Source: Arthrobacter sp. zg-Y919
Lineage (GTDB): Bacteria; Actinomycetota; Actinomycetes; Actinomycetales; Micrococcaceae
Length of the DNA stretch: 64,000 bases
Assembly (NCBI RefSeq): GCF_030142045.1
Contig: NZ_CP126242.1
Coordinates: forward strand, 2,604,001-2,668,000
Reading direction: 5' to 3'
The notes under the pieces were generated by a model, which did no database searches, was not told where the DNA came from, and saw nothing but the letters and a program-made list of their open reading frames with translations. Position numbers and translations under genes: made by a program. Shown piece after piece: positions 30,471 through 39,002 of the stretch. The first letter of the stretch is position 1; every line of letters begins with the position of its first letter.

Positions 30471-30554
30471 CGCAAACCGCAGCGCACCGCCACCCCCTGC
30501 GCAACCAGGCAGAGGATTCCCGCAGCCCTTCATCGTGTCTGCGCCAGCGCACGG

Positions 30555-30560
30555 TACCCT
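30555..30560 (+). promoter_or_regulatory. Leaderless -10 box of the lipoprotein PBP gene
   Basis: TACCCT ends 6 nt before the ATG at 30567, which favours that ATG over the GTG 6 nt upstream. Confidence 0.55.
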
Positions 30561-30566
30561 GTGCGG

Positions 30567-32519
30567 ATGGGGAAAAACCGTACGCCAGTTTCCGTTCTTG
30601 CCGCCGCTGCCCTGACACTGACCCTGGTGTCCTGCTCGGGAGACAAGCCGTCTCCCGACGACGCCGCAGCAGCCCTCGCACAGGGCCTGAGCGAGATGGA
30701 CCTGTCGGCGTCGGTCTTTACGGAGGGCGACGCGTCCGAGGTCAACGCAGAACTGGAGCAGCTGGTCGTTGATATGGGCCCGGGCCGCCCGGAAGTCACA
30801 GTGGCCGGGATCGACGAAAACGAGGACGACGACGAAGCCGCCTCCGCGCGGCTGGCCTACGACTGGGACGTCAACAATGATTCGTCCCCGGACTGGTCCT
30901 ACGAAACCACCGCCCAGCTCCGCCGCGGCGACGATGATAAATGGCTCGTCCAGTGGGAGCCCTCCGTCCTGTTCAGCTCCCTGGTCGACGGCGACCGGCT
31001 GGTGCGCACCACAACACCCGGCGGCCGTGCTGACATCGTGGACCGTAACGGGAATCCCCTGATGGGTCTGCAGCCGGTGCTGCGCATCGGCATCAACAAG
31101 CCTGATCTCCCCGAGGAACAGCAGGCCTCCTCAGCGGCTGCCCTGGCAAACCTGGTGGGGTTGGACCCCGCTGCGTACACCGCGGCGGTCCAGGGCGCCG
31201 GTCCCGAGGCGTTTGTCGAGGCGCTTGTCCAGCGTGCCGAGGCGGACGGCCCGGCAACCGAAGACGGCGTCGCAGCCATCCCGGGGGCACTGGCCCTGCC
31301 TGCCCAGCGGATCCTGGCTCCCACCCGGAGCTTTGCCCGCGCCCTTCTCGGCACGGTGGGAGAGGCGACGGCGGAACTCATCGAGGATTCCGAAGGCAGA
31401 TTGTCCGCCGGAGACCAGACCGGGCTCTCCGGGCTTCAGAAACAGTACGACGCACAGCTTCAAGGCAGCCCCGGCATCCAGATCACGGTGGAGAACGCAG
31501 CCGGGACCAATGACACCGTCCATCAGCAGGACCCGCAGCTCGGTACAGCCCTGCACACCACGCTGGATCCTCGGCTGCAGGCGCTGGCCGAAGGCATCCT
31601 GGAACAGGAACCCTCGGCGTCCGCGATCGTGGCCATCCAGCCCTCCACCGGGGAAATCCTGACCGCGGCCAATGGGCCGGGCAGCGAAGGCCAGCAGACC
31701 GCCCTGCTCGGCCAGTACCCGCCGGGCTCCACCTTCAAGACCGCCACCGCCCTGGCGATGCTGCGCAGCGGCAGTACCCCGGCCAGCACCGTCGACTGCC
31801 CCGCCGACCTCACCGTCGACGGCCGGAAATTCAGCAATGTCCCCGGGTATCCGGCCGCTGCCACTGGCGCGGTCCCGCTGCGGACGGCCTTCGCAAACTC
31901 CTGCAACACCGCGTTCCTCAATGCCCGGGACACGGTATCGCAGCAGAGCCTCTCGGCTGCCGCCGCCGATCTGGGCATCGGCGTCGAAGCTTCGATCGGA
32001 ACCGACGCGTTCTTCGGCTCCGTGCCCGCCGAGGCGGAAGGCACCCAGCATGCCGCCTCGTTGATCGGGCAGGGACAGGTATTGGTATCTCCCCTGTCCA
32101 TGGCTGTTGCCGGTGCCTCCATTGGCAAGGGTGAACGCGTCTCCCCCACCCTGATCCGGCAGTCGACCGGCACTCCGGTACCGGCTGAGGGGTCAGCTTC
32201 CGCCACAGCTTCACCCACTGCCACGGAATCCACGGCCCCGGGAAACCTCAGCGGCGAAGAGGCTGCCTCCCTGCGGGAGATGATGCGGGCCGTAGTGGCC
32301 GAAGGCGGGGTGCAGATGCTGCTGGGCGTCCCCGGAGAGCCCGTGCTGGCCAAGTCCGGCACCGCTGAGTTCGGCAGCCAGGACCCGCCGGAGACCCACG
32401 CCTGGGTGCTGGCCATCCAGGGTGACCTCGCAGTTGCGGTGTTCGTGGAGCAGGGCGAGCGGGGCTCGACGTCGGGCGGTCCGCTGATGAAGGCGTTCCT
32501 CGAAGGCGCCCAGGGCTAA
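30567..32519 (+). CDS. Penicillin-binding lipoprotein, monofunctional transpeptidase with MecA-type N-domain
   Basis: This class B PBP is a lipoprotein: MGKNRTPVSVLAAAALTLTL followed by VSCSG gives a lipobox with Cys23. Residues of about 30-140 resemble the NTF2-like MecA_N domain, then a dimerisation region. The transpeptidase domain has SxxK in PPGSTFKTA, SxN in NSCNTAF and KSG (AKSGTAEFG) where most PBPs have KTG. It is 650 residues long. I take the ATG at 30567, with TACCCT 6 nt upstream (leaderless), rather than GTG at 30561. Related PBPs with this domain order include low-affinity types, but resistance cannot be inferred. Confidence 0.9.
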   Translation: MGKNRTPVSVLAAAALTLTLVSCSGDKPSPDDAAAALAQGLSEMDLSASVFTEGDASEVNAELEQLVVDMGPGRPEVTVAGIDENEDDDEAASARLAYDWDVNNDSSPDWSYETTAQLRRGDDDKWLVQWEPSVLFSSLVDGDRLVRTTTPGGRADIVDRNGNPLMGLQPVLRIGINKPDLPEEQQASSAAALANLVGLDPAAYTAAVQGAGPEAFVEALVQRAEADGPATEDGVAAIPGALALPAQRILAPTRSFARALLGTVGEATAELIEDSEGRLSAGDQTGLSGLQKQYDAQLQGSPGIQITVENAAGTNDTVHQQDPQLGTALHTTLDPRLQALAEGILEQEPSASAIVAIQPSTGEILTAANGPGSEGQQTALLGQYPPGSTFKTATALAMLRSGSTPASTVDCPADLTVDGRKFSNVPGYPAAATGAVPLRTAFANSCNTAFLNARDTVSQQSLSAAAADLGIGVEASIGTDAFFGSVPAEAEGTQHAASLIGQGQVLVSPLSMAVAGASIGKGERVSPTLIRQSTGTPVPAEGSASATASPTATESTAPGNLSGEEAASLREMMRAVVAEGGVQMLLGVPGEPVLAKSGTAEFGSQDPPETHAWVLAIQGDLAVAVFVEQGERGSTSGGPLMKAFLEGAQG

Positions 32520-32556
32520 CCGGGGATACCCGGGCCTTACCGGCCGCCGCAGCCGG

Positions 32557-33021
32557 TCAGGAGGGCCACTGCTGATGCGGCGCCATCCGGCCCACGTATC
32601 CGGGCTGCCGGTAGGCGCTGCCGGCATACGGCGTGACCTGCCAGGTGTCCGTGGGGACAATGACCTTACCCAACGGCATCAGTGAAATCGGCAGCATCTT
32701 CAGGTTGGCGATACCCAGCGGGATCCCGACAATGCTTACGAACATCGGAATGGCCGTGAGGACGTGTCCGATGGCAATCCAGATCCCGGCCAGCAGCAGC
32801 CAGATGACATTGCCCAGCAGGCTGAGCGGACCCGTAAAGCCGCCCCGGTCCACCACCGTCCGCCCGAACGGCCAGAGGGCGTAGTTGGCGATCCGGAAGG
32901 ACGCAATGCCGAACGGAATGGTCACGATCAACAGGCAGCACACCACCCCCGCCAAGGCGTACCCGAGGGCCAGCCAAATACCGCCGAACAGGAGCCAGAT
33001 GATGTTCAGGATCGCTTTCAT
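32557..33021 (-). CDS. YccF domain membrane protein
   Basis: In this 154-residue inner-membrane protein two repeats of the YccF (DUF307) unit are evident, LNIIWLLFGGIWLALGYALAG and LGNVIWLLLAGIWIAIGHVLT, each followed by an IPFGIA/IPLGIA motif. Function is unknown. The ATG at 33021 begins the first repeat. Longer in-frame sequence runs through the divergent neighbour and is rejected. AACAAT lies 6 nt before the ATG, so leaderless translation is possible here too. Confidence 0.85.
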   Translation of the reverse strand: MKAILNIIWLLFGGIWLALGYALAGVVCCLLIVTIPFGIASFRIANYALWPFGRTVVDRGGFTGPLSLLGNVIWLLLAGIWIAIGHVLTAIPMFVSIVGIPLGIANLKMLPISLMPLGKVIVPTDTWQVTPYAGSAYRQPGYVGRMAPHQQWPS

Positions 33022-33096
33022 GGCTCCATTGTTCTCCACCGGCCCCGCATAAGCCACGGCTTTGCCGCCTGCATACCCGCCCGGCCGCTCCTGCCC

Positions 33097-33102
33097 TAGA
33101 CT
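33097..33102 (+). promoter_or_regulatory. Leaderless -10 box of the oxidase-like gene
   Basis: TAGACT ends 6 nt before the ATG at 33109. No ribosome-binding sequence is present. Confidence 0.6.
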
Positions 33103-33108
33103 GTCGCC

Positions 33109-33570
33109 ATGCTGACCAGCGACGAAAGCACCCCGGACCACCTGACCTCCAGCCAGTGCTGGAACTATATCCGGCAGGCGCGGTTCGCCCGGCTTGCCGT
33201 AGTTGTCGACGGGCACCCGGAGATTTTTCCGATTAACTTCGCCGTGGACCACGGCACGGTGGTTTTCCGCACCGCGGCGGGAACCAAGTTGGCCGGTGCG
33301 CTCTCCGGCAGTCCTGTCGCTTTTGAGATCGACGGTTATGACGACACCCTTTCCTCCGCCTGGAGCGTCGTCCTCAAGGGTGGCGCCACCCTGTTGGAGG
33401 ACTACGCCGAGGTTATGGACTCCGAGGAACTGCCGTTGTTCCCCTGGCAGTCGGGGACCAAGAACGCGTTCGTCCGCATTGAACCGGAGGTGACGGCCGG
33501 ACGGCGGTTCCTGATCTCGAACGCCGCACGCCGCAATGTCCTGCGCGGAATGGGGCTTTACACCGAGTAG
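33109..33570 (+). CDS. Pyridoxamine 5'-phosphate oxidase-like protein
   Basis: This 153-residue protein has the split-barrel flavin/F420-binding fold (PF12900 type). The N-terminal CWNYIRQARFARLAVVVDGHPEIFPINF is the family signature, with VVFRTAAGTKLAGALSGSPVAFEID following. It may bind FMN or F420 or act as a sensor; no substrate can be named. TAGACT at 33097 with a 6-nt gap to the ATG and no ribosome site indicates a leaderless mRNA. It is followed by a strong bidirectional terminator. Confidence 0.85.
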   Translation: MLTSDESTPDHLTSSQCWNYIRQARFARLAVVVDGHPEIFPINFAVDHGTVVFRTAAGTKLAGALSGSPVAFEIDGYDDTLSSAWSVVLKGGATLLEDYAEVMDSEELPLFPWQSGTKNAFVRIEPEVTAGRRFLISNAARRNVLRGMGLYTE

Positions 33571-33602
33571 GTCCCTGCGCCTCCGCCACATAGGCCTCCA
33601 GC

Positions 33603-33646
33603 GCAAAAGAGGCACCCCATCCATGTGGATGCGGTGCCTCTTTTGC
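33603..33646. terminator. Bidirectional terminator between convergent genes
   Basis: Perfect 14-bp arms GCAAAAGAGGCACC (33603-33616) and the complement (33633-33646) bear A/T tracts on both sides and contain an inner ATCC/GGAT stem. It serves the oxidase-like gene and the DEAD-box helicase. Confidence 0.88.
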
Positions 33647-33660
33647 GGTCGAGCTAAACC

Positions 33661-35283
33661 CTAGCGGGAACGGCGTTCGTTCGACGCCGGCGCGGTGGCG
33701 CGGCGGGGGCCGGCGGCGCGTGCCGGACGGCCGGAGGCAGCACCAGCGGCGCCGCGGGCGGCTCCGCCCGCACGCTGGCCGGTGCCGGCACCTTCGGCGC
33801 GCTGGCCGGTGGCCGGACGGCGGTTACGGCCGGATGCGGTGGCAGCCGAAGCACTGTTGCGGCGGCCGTCGCCCGAGCGGGCCGGGCGCTGCGTCACGTC
33901 ACCGGCAGCTGCGCGGTCATTGCGTTCGCTGCGGTCGGGACGTTCAGCCGAAACGCGGCCACGTCCGCCTGTGCCGCCGCGTCCACCGGCGCGGGGAGCA
34001 CCGGTGGACCGGGCTGCACGCTTGCGCTGGGCATTGGCTCCGGTGGAGCGCCCGCCACCCTGCTGCGGGGACTTGGCGGCAAGCTGCGCTGCTCGGACGT
34101 GCGGTTCCACGACGGCCGCGCGTTCGCCGACAAGCTTGGCGATGGACGGCGAATTGTGGCTGACCTTCTCGATGGAAACGTCGACGCCGGCAGCCTTCAT
34201 CAGCTTCGACACCTCGCTCTTCTGCTCCGGGAGGGTCAGCGTCACCACGGTTCCGCTGGATCCGGCGCGGGCCGTACGGCCTGAACGGTGCAGGTAGGCC
34301 TTGTGTTCCGTGGGCGGATCAATGTGGACCACGAGTTCAACGTCATCCACGTGGACACCGCGGGCGGCGACATCGGTGGCTACCAGCACGCGGACGTCGC
34401 CGGAAGCGAACTCCGCCAGGTTGCGGTCACGGGCATTCTGGGACAGGTTGCCGTGCAGGTCCACCGTGGGGATGCCGTTGTCCGTGAGGAACTGGGCCAT
34501 CTTGCGGGCGTGGTGCTTGGTGCGCATGAACATGATGCGGCGGCCCTGGCCACCGGCCAGTTCCTTGACCAGCAGCTTCTTGGCCGTCTGGTCCTGGACC
34601 AGCAGCACGTGGTGCTCCATGGTGGACACAGCTGCCTGCGGCTCATCCACGGAGTGCGTCAGCGGGTTGGACAGGTAGCGGCGGACCAGCTTGTCCACGC
34701 CGTTGTCCAGGGTGGCGGAGAACAGCATCCGCTGGCCCTTTTCCGGAGTGCGGTCCAGCAGGCGCTGGACAACCGGCAGGAAGCCGAGGTCGGCCATGTG
34801 GTCGGCCTCGTCCAGCACGGTGATTTCGACGGACTCGAGGCTGATGACCTTCTGCTTCATCAGGTCTTCGAGGCGGCCGGGGCAGGCGATGACAATGTCG
34901 ACGCCGGCCTTGAGTGCCTTTTCCTGGCGCTGCTGGGACACGCCGCCGTAAATCACGGTGGTGTTCAGGCCCAGCTCCTTGGCCAGGGGCTCAATCACGT
35001 TATTGATCTGTGTGGCCAGCTCGCGGGTCGGCGCCAGGACCAGGCCCAGCGGGCGGTTCGGGCGGCGGCGGTAAGCTGCTTCATTCTCGGCCAGCCGAGC
35101 AACCAGCGGAAGGGAGAACGCCAGCGTCTTGCCGGAGCCGGTGCGGCCACGGCCCAGGACGTCACGGCCCTTGAGTGTATCCGGAAGGGTTTCCACCTGA
35201 ATGGGGAAGGCCTCGTCGATTCCGGCGGCGGCGAGGGAGGAAACAAGTGCCTTGGGCACACCAAGGGCAGCAAAAGTGGTCAT
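33661..35283 (-). CDS. DEAD-box RNA helicase
   Basis: This 540-residue ATP-dependent RNA helicase has all core motifs: GRGRTGSGKT (I), PTRELA (Ia), VLDEADHM (II), FSAT (III), and in RecA domain 2 FMRTKHHARKMAQ, ATDVAARGVHVD (V) and HRSGRTARAG (VI). The tail of about 130 residues is basic, rich in Arg, Gly, Ala and Ser (RGG-like), suiting RNA binding. It resembles the RhlE/DeaD group used in ribosome assembly and cold adaptation (inference). No ribosome site precedes the ATG, and about 300 bases of gene-free upstream sequence suggest a long leader. Confidence 0.93.
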   Translation of the reverse strand: MTTFAALGVPKALVSSLAAAGIDEAFPIQVETLPDTLKGRDVLGRGRTGSGKTLAFSLPLVARLAENEAAYRRRPNRPLGLVLAPTRELATQINNVIEPLAKELGLNTTVIYGGVSQQRQEKALKAGVDIVIACPGRLEDLMKQKVISLESVEITVLDEADHMADLGFLPVVQRLLDRTPEKGQRMLFSATLDNGVDKLVRRYLSNPLTHSVDEPQAAVSTMEHHVLLVQDQTAKKLLVKELAGGQGRRIMFMRTKHHARKMAQFLTDNGIPTVDLHGNLSQNARDRNLAEFASGDVRVLVATDVAARGVHVDDVELVVHIDPPTEHKAYLHRSGRTARAGSSGTVVTLTLPEQKSEVSKLMKAAGVDVSIEKVSHNSPSIAKLVGERAAVVEPHVRAAQLAAKSPQQGGGRSTGANAQRKRAARSTGAPRAGGRGGTGGRGRVSAERPDRSERNDRAAAGDVTQRPARSGDGRRNSASAATASGRNRRPATGQRAEGAGTGQRAGGAARGAAGAASGRPARAAGPRRATAPASNERRSR

Positions 35284-35581
35284 TAAAGACAGGCAACTTT
35301 CGGTAAGAGGCCCCCAACGCCGTTTGGGCCGGGGGTTCGCCGAAGAAAAGTCAGACAGTGTCTACCGCACTGAAGCGGGACAAAAGAAAGCGTTCATCGA
35401 CGCAGGCTGGACTGCTTACACACACCGTTTCACCAATGGTTTCGACTCAACGTTTCAACCGGGATTGACAGTGGCAGGACCAACATCTGCCTTCAGTTTA
35501 CCGTAATGCGCAATCTTTCCTAATCGGCGGCAGGGGCGGCAGTGAAATCCGGACCGGTCCCAGCCGATAGCATTAACGGTA
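35284..35581 (-). promoter_or_regulatory. Probable long 5' leader of the helicase gene
   Basis: No gene is visible in these 298 bases. On the minus strand a TAAACT near 35500 could be a -10 box, which would give a leader of about 200 nt. Near the gene a CCCCCGGCCC segment can pair with GGGGGCC about 20 nt later (roughly 35301-35335). The plus-strand trmB promoter lies at the other end. Confidence 0.4.
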
Positions 35582-36448
35582 ATGACTACTGAACCAGCCC
35601 TGCCCGACGCCGCCGAAAACGGGTCCACGGACGCAGCCGCCGACGCCGACGGCGAGCAGCATTTCCGCGCGCCGGTGTCCTTTGTCCGGCGCGGCTCGCG
35701 CTTGCAGGGCCGCCGCCAGCAGGCCTGGGATGAACTCTCGGACCGCTTCGTTGTGGATGTCCCGCGTGATGAAGCAGACACCTCGGTGCACCCCGAGTAC
35801 GTGTTCGACGCCGCTGCCGAGTTCGGGCGCACGGCTCCGCTCGTCGTCGAAATCGGTTCCGGGCTGGGTGAAGCCGTTGCACACGCAGCCGAGCAGAACC
35901 CGGACAAGGACTTCCTGGCCGTGGAGGTCTATCTCCCCGGTCTGGCGCAGACGCTGCAGCGGATCGGCCAGAAGGGCCTGACGAATATCCGCGTGGTCCA
36001 GGCCAATGCGCCGGAGGTGCTCAGCACCATGCTCCCCGCCGGCTCCGTGGACGAGGTGTGGGTGTTCTTCCCGGACCCCTGGCACAAGACCCGGCACCAC
36101 AAGCGCCGTCTGGTGAAGGAATCCTTTGCCGAGCTCGTGGCCCGGGTGCTGGTACCCGGCGGCACTTGGCGCCTGGCCACCGACTGGTCCGACTACGCCG
36201 TGCAGATGCGCGAAGTGCTTGACGCTTCGGCCTCGTTTGAGAACCTGCACACCGGTGAGCATGCCGGCGACCAGAGCCCGCTGACCCGCGTGAACCGGGA
36301 AGGCCTCGAAAACAAGGCACCCCAGGACGAGGTGGACACCCTCGGCGGGTGGGCCCCCCGCTTTGAGGGCCGGACACTGACCAGCTTTGAAAACAAGGCC
36401 CACGAGGCCGGCCGACTGATTTTCGACCTTGCTTACCGGAGGATCTAA
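35582..36448 (+). CDS. trmB: tRNA (guanine-N7-)-methyltransferase
   Basis: TrmB makes m7G46 in the tRNA variable loop using SAM. The 288-residue protein has motif I VVEIGSGLGEAVAHAA, then FLAVEVYLPGLAQTL, the family signature VWVFFPDPWHKTRHHKRRLV and the acceptor region GGTWRLATDWSDYA. The N-terminus is extended by about 40 residues, usual in actinobacteria. TAGCAT lies 8 nt before the ATG and no ribosome site is visible. The NYN-domain gene follows 7 nt after the stop, suggesting an RNA-metabolism operon. Confidence 0.95.
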   Translation: MTTEPALPDAAENGSTDAAADADGEQHFRAPVSFVRRGSRLQGRRQQAWDELSDRFVVDVPRDEADTSVHPEYVFDAAAEFGRTAPLVVEIGSGLGEAVAHAAEQNPDKDFLAVEVYLPGLAQTLQRIGQKGLTNIRVVQANAPEVLSTMLPAGSVDEVWVFFPDPWHKTRHHKRRLVKESFAELVARVLVPGGTWRLATDWSDYAVQMREVLDASASFENLHTGEHAGDQSPLTRVNREGLENKAPQDEVDTLGGWAPRFEGRTLTSFENKAHEAGRLIFDLAYRRI

Positions 36449-36455
36449 CCAAAAA

Positions 36456-37448
36456 ATGACTGAACCGAACGACGCCCGCGTCGGCCTCTACATCGACTTC
36501 GACAACATTGTCATCTCGCGCTACCAGCAGCTGCACGGCCGCAACGCCTTCCAGCGCGACGGCATCCGCAACTTTGACCGGACCAGCCGTGAGGCCGACC
36601 CCGAGGTAGCCGCCAAGCTCACCGCAGCGACGGTGGACTTCAATGCCATCATCGACTTCGCCGCGTCCTTCGGCACCCTGGTGGTTAACCGTGCCTATGC
36701 CGACTGGTCCGTGCCGGTCAACGCGAGCTACCAGCGCCAGCTGATGTCCCGGGCTGTGGACCTCACCCAGCTCTTCACCACCACCACCCGTGGAACCAAG
36801 AATGGCGCGGACATCCGTCTCGCCGTGGACGTGGTCGAAGACCTCTTCCGGCTGCCCGACCTCACGCACATCATCATCGTGGCCGGCGATTCCGATTACA
36901 TTGCCCTCGCGCAGAAGTCCAAGCGCCTGGGCCGCTTCGTGGTTGGCATCGGCGTCGCCGGATCCACCAGTACCTCCCTCGCCGCGGCCTGTGACGAGTT
37001 CGAGGACTACGATTCCCTGCCGGGCATCGTAGCCGCTGCTGCTGCTCCCCCTGCGGCCGAATCTTCGGCGGAGAAGGGACAGGCTCCGGAGCAGGCGGAT
37101 CCGGCCCCTGCACGCCGGCTCACCACTGTTCCGATGTTCTCGCACACCGGACAGGCTGCATTCGACGAGCCGGAACCCGCCGACGACGTCGACCCGGGTG
37201 TCGTCGCGACGGAGCTGCTCGTGCGGGCACTGCAGATCGGCCATGCCAAGGGCGACGCCGACGAGTGGCTCAACACGGGCACGGTCAAGAACCAGATGCG
37301 CCGGATGGATCCGGCCTTCAACGAGAAGCCGCTGGGCTTCCGGTCCTTCACCGATTTCCTCTCTTCGCACGGCGACCTGGTGGAACTGGACGACGACGGC
37401 CCGCAGCGGCTTATCCGGCTCCGCCCGGACGCCAAAGCCCGAAGCTGA
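36456..37448 (+). CDS. NYN-domain putative ribonuclease with C-terminal OST-HTH/LOTUS domain
   Basis: This 330-residue protein has a PIN-like NYN nuclease domain (about residues 1-170). The conserved acidic residues are in GLYIDFDNI, DIRLAVDVVEDLF and VAGDSDYIALAQKSK, the set that binds the catalytic metal in NYN/Limkain-type nucleases. A flexible linker (about 190-240) leads to a winged-helix LOTUS (OST-HTH) domain, LLVRALQIGHAKGDADEWLN...NQMRRMDPAFNEKPLGFRSFTDFL. LOTUS domains bind RNA, including G-quadruplexes. The likely role is RNA cleavage or turnover. The ATG at 36456 has GGAGG 13 nt upstream, a long spacing. Confidence 0.88.
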   Translation: MTEPNDARVGLYIDFDNIVISRYQQLHGRNAFQRDGIRNFDRTSREADPEVAAKLTAATVDFNAIIDFAASFGTLVVNRAYADWSVPVNASYQRQLMSRAVDLTQLFTTTTRGTKNGADIRLAVDVVEDLFRLPDLTHIIIVAGDSDYIALAQKSKRLGRFVVGIGVAGSTSTSLAAACDEFEDYDSLPGIVAAAAAPPAAESSAEKGQAPEQADPAPARRLTTVPMFSHTGQAAFDEPEPADDVDPGVVATELLVRALQIGHAKGDADEWLNTGTVKNQMRRMDPAFNEKPLGFRSFTDFLSSHGDLVELDDDGPQRLIRLRPDAKARS

Positions 37449-37459
37449 TACAAGTGACT

Positions 37460-37504
37460 GTCCGCCAGGTGCTTTTGCCGCTTCGGCAAAAGAACTTGGC
37501 GGAC
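37460..37504 (+). terminator. Stem-loop after the NYN-LOTUS gene
   Basis: GTCCGCCA at 37460 pairs with TGGCGGAC ending at 37504, and an inner perfect stem CTTTTGCCG/CGGCAAAAG has a CTT loop; a small bulge lies between the two stems. It would end the trmB transcript ahead of the methyltransferase gene. Confidence 0.7.
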
Positions 37505-37531
37505 ATAGCCTGACGGCGCCATCCTGCAGAT

Positions 37532-38236
37532 ATGGAATCTCCAAACCCAGCTTCTCCTGACTCAGCACATCCCGCGGACCGCAGCGGCACCCCTCAGCCT
37601 CCACTGCGGGATCCTGCAGCGGTGGAGGCGCACTGGGACGAGCGTTACGCCGGCAGCGACGGGTTGTGGAGCGGCCAGCCGAATCCCGTCCTCGTCAGTG
37701 AAGCCAGCGGGCTTGCGCCCGCACGTGCGCTGGACGTCGGCTGCGGTGAGGGCGCCGACGCCCTCTGGCTGGCCCAACAGGGCTGGGACGTGACCGCACT
37801 GGATGTCTCCGGGATTGCGCTCTCCCGGGCCGCCCGCCAGGCCGAACGGATTTCGGTGGAGGTGACCTGGCTGCATTCGGGCCTGGTCGAGGCTGCGCTT
37901 CCCCCGGCATCCTTCGAGCTGGTTTCGGCACAGTACCCGGTGCTCCCCCGCACCGAGCAGAACATTGCTGAACAGGCCCTGCTTCAGGCCGTCGCCCCCG
38001 GCGGTGTGCTCCTCCTGGTGCACCATGCGCTGCCTGCGGCGCACGGGGCGGAGGGCCACGGGGCCCAGGACCACGGCGTGGACCTCAGCGAATATGTGCT
38101 CCCCGGAGACGTGGCAGCCCTTCTCGATGACGGCTGGCAGGTGGAGGTGGACGAAATCCGCCCGCGGCACGTTTCCGCCGGTGCCGGGGCGCACCACAAG
38201 GAGGACGTGGTGCTGCGGGCACGTCGGCTGCACTAG
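37532..38236 (+). CDS. Class I SAM-dependent methyltransferase
   Basis: This 234-residue cytosolic methyltransferase has a Rossmann fold with motif I ALDVGCGEGADALWLAQQG, motif II VTALDVSGIALSRA and a motif IV-like FELVSAQYPVLPR. The N-terminal HWDERYAGSDGLWSGQPN is typical of a subgroup related to tellurite/thiopurine-resistance (TehB/TPMT-like) methyltransferases. The substrate is not determinable. Histidine-rich stretches (HHALPAAHGAEGHGAQDHG) in the acceptor half are unusual and could bind metal. No clear ribosome site precedes the ATG. Confidence 0.82.
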   Translation: MESPNPASPDSAHPADRSGTPQPPLRDPAAVEAHWDERYAGSDGLWSGQPNPVLVSEASGLAPARALDVGCGEGADALWLAQQGWDVTALDVSGIALSRAARQAERISVEVTWLHSGLVEAALPPASFELVSAQYPVLPRTEQNIAEQALLQAVAPGGVLLLVHHALPAAHGAEGHGAQDHGVDLSEYVLPGDVAALLDDGWQVEVDEIRPRHVSAGAGAHHKEDVVLRARRLH

Positions 38237-38363
38237 TCGTCTGGCTGCTTTTCCTTCCGAGGGAACCGCCTCTCCGTCTCCCACCCATTGACAGGTGCTG
38301 CGCAGCACCGCCAGCATGTTGCCGGGCACCGGGGCCCAGTGCCGCAAGCAACGGGAGGGCAGC

Positions 38364-38990
38364 ATGGCAGGCCGTGTATCCATCGACATATTCATGACCC
38401 TGGACGGTGTTGCCCAGGCTCCGGGCGGTCCGGAGGAGGACCCGGAGGCCGGCTTCGCCTACGGCGGGTGGCAGGCTCCCCTGTTCGACGAAGCAGTTGG
38501 GGCGCAGGTGGACGAGGGCATCCACGCCATGGACGCGCTGCTGCTGGGGAGGAAAACCTATGACATTTTTGCGGCGTACTGGCCGGGTCAGCTGGAGGGG
38601 ACGGATTCGTCGATTGCCCGGAAATTCGATGCCATCCCGAAATACGTGGCGTCCCGGGGAACTCCGGATCTTGGCCGATGGCGGGACTCGCACCTCCTTG
38701 GTGGAGACCTGGCGGAGGCGGTGGCAGGCCTACGGGCGCGGCACCGGGAAATCCACGTCATAGGGAGCATCGATTTCGCCCGCGCTCTGGTTGCGGGCGG
38801 TATGTTCGACTCCCTTAACCTGTGGGTGTATCCCGTCGTACTGGGCTCCGGCAAACGCCTGTTTCCTCCGGACGGACCGCCCGCGGAACTGAAACTGCTC
38901 GGAGCTTCAGCCGGTTCGGAAAAAGGCGCCGTCCTCCTGCGCTACGGCTGGGCAGGACCGACCCCCGGAACCGGGCTCATGGGCGCCTGA
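38364..38990 (+). CDS. Dihydrofolate reductase family protein (RibD C-terminal type)
   Basis: This 208-residue protein has a DHFR/RibD-C fold. VSIDIFMTLDGVAQAPGGPEED near the N-terminus, MDALLLGRKTYDIFAAYWP, and a C-terminal WVYPVVLGSGKRLF are the signatures of the widespread YwjB/YyaP group. It is probably an NADPH-dependent reductase of unknown substrate rather than true dihydrofolate reductase. The ATG at 38364 is preceded by GGGAGG with good spacing. A 16-bp palindrome GGTGCTGC/GCAGCACC (38294-38309) lies upstream and may be a terminator or operator. Confidence 0.88.
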   Translation: MAGRVSIDIFMTLDGVAQAPGGPEEDPEAGFAYGGWQAPLFDEAVGAQVDEGIHAMDALLLGRKTYDIFAAYWPGQLEGTDSSIARKFDAIPKYVASRGTPDLGRWRDSHLLGGDLAEAVAGLRARHREIHVIGSIDFARALVAGGMFDSLNLWVYPVVLGSGKRLFPPDGPPAELKLLGASAGSEKGAVLLRYGWAGPTPGTGLMGA

Positions 38991-39002
38991 GCCCTCCCGC
39001 TG

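Noticed and set aside
30395..30772. Plus-strand frame of about 125 codons ahead of the lipoprotein PBP
   Set aside because: It overlaps the PBP coding region in another frame and shows no family motif or ribosome site.
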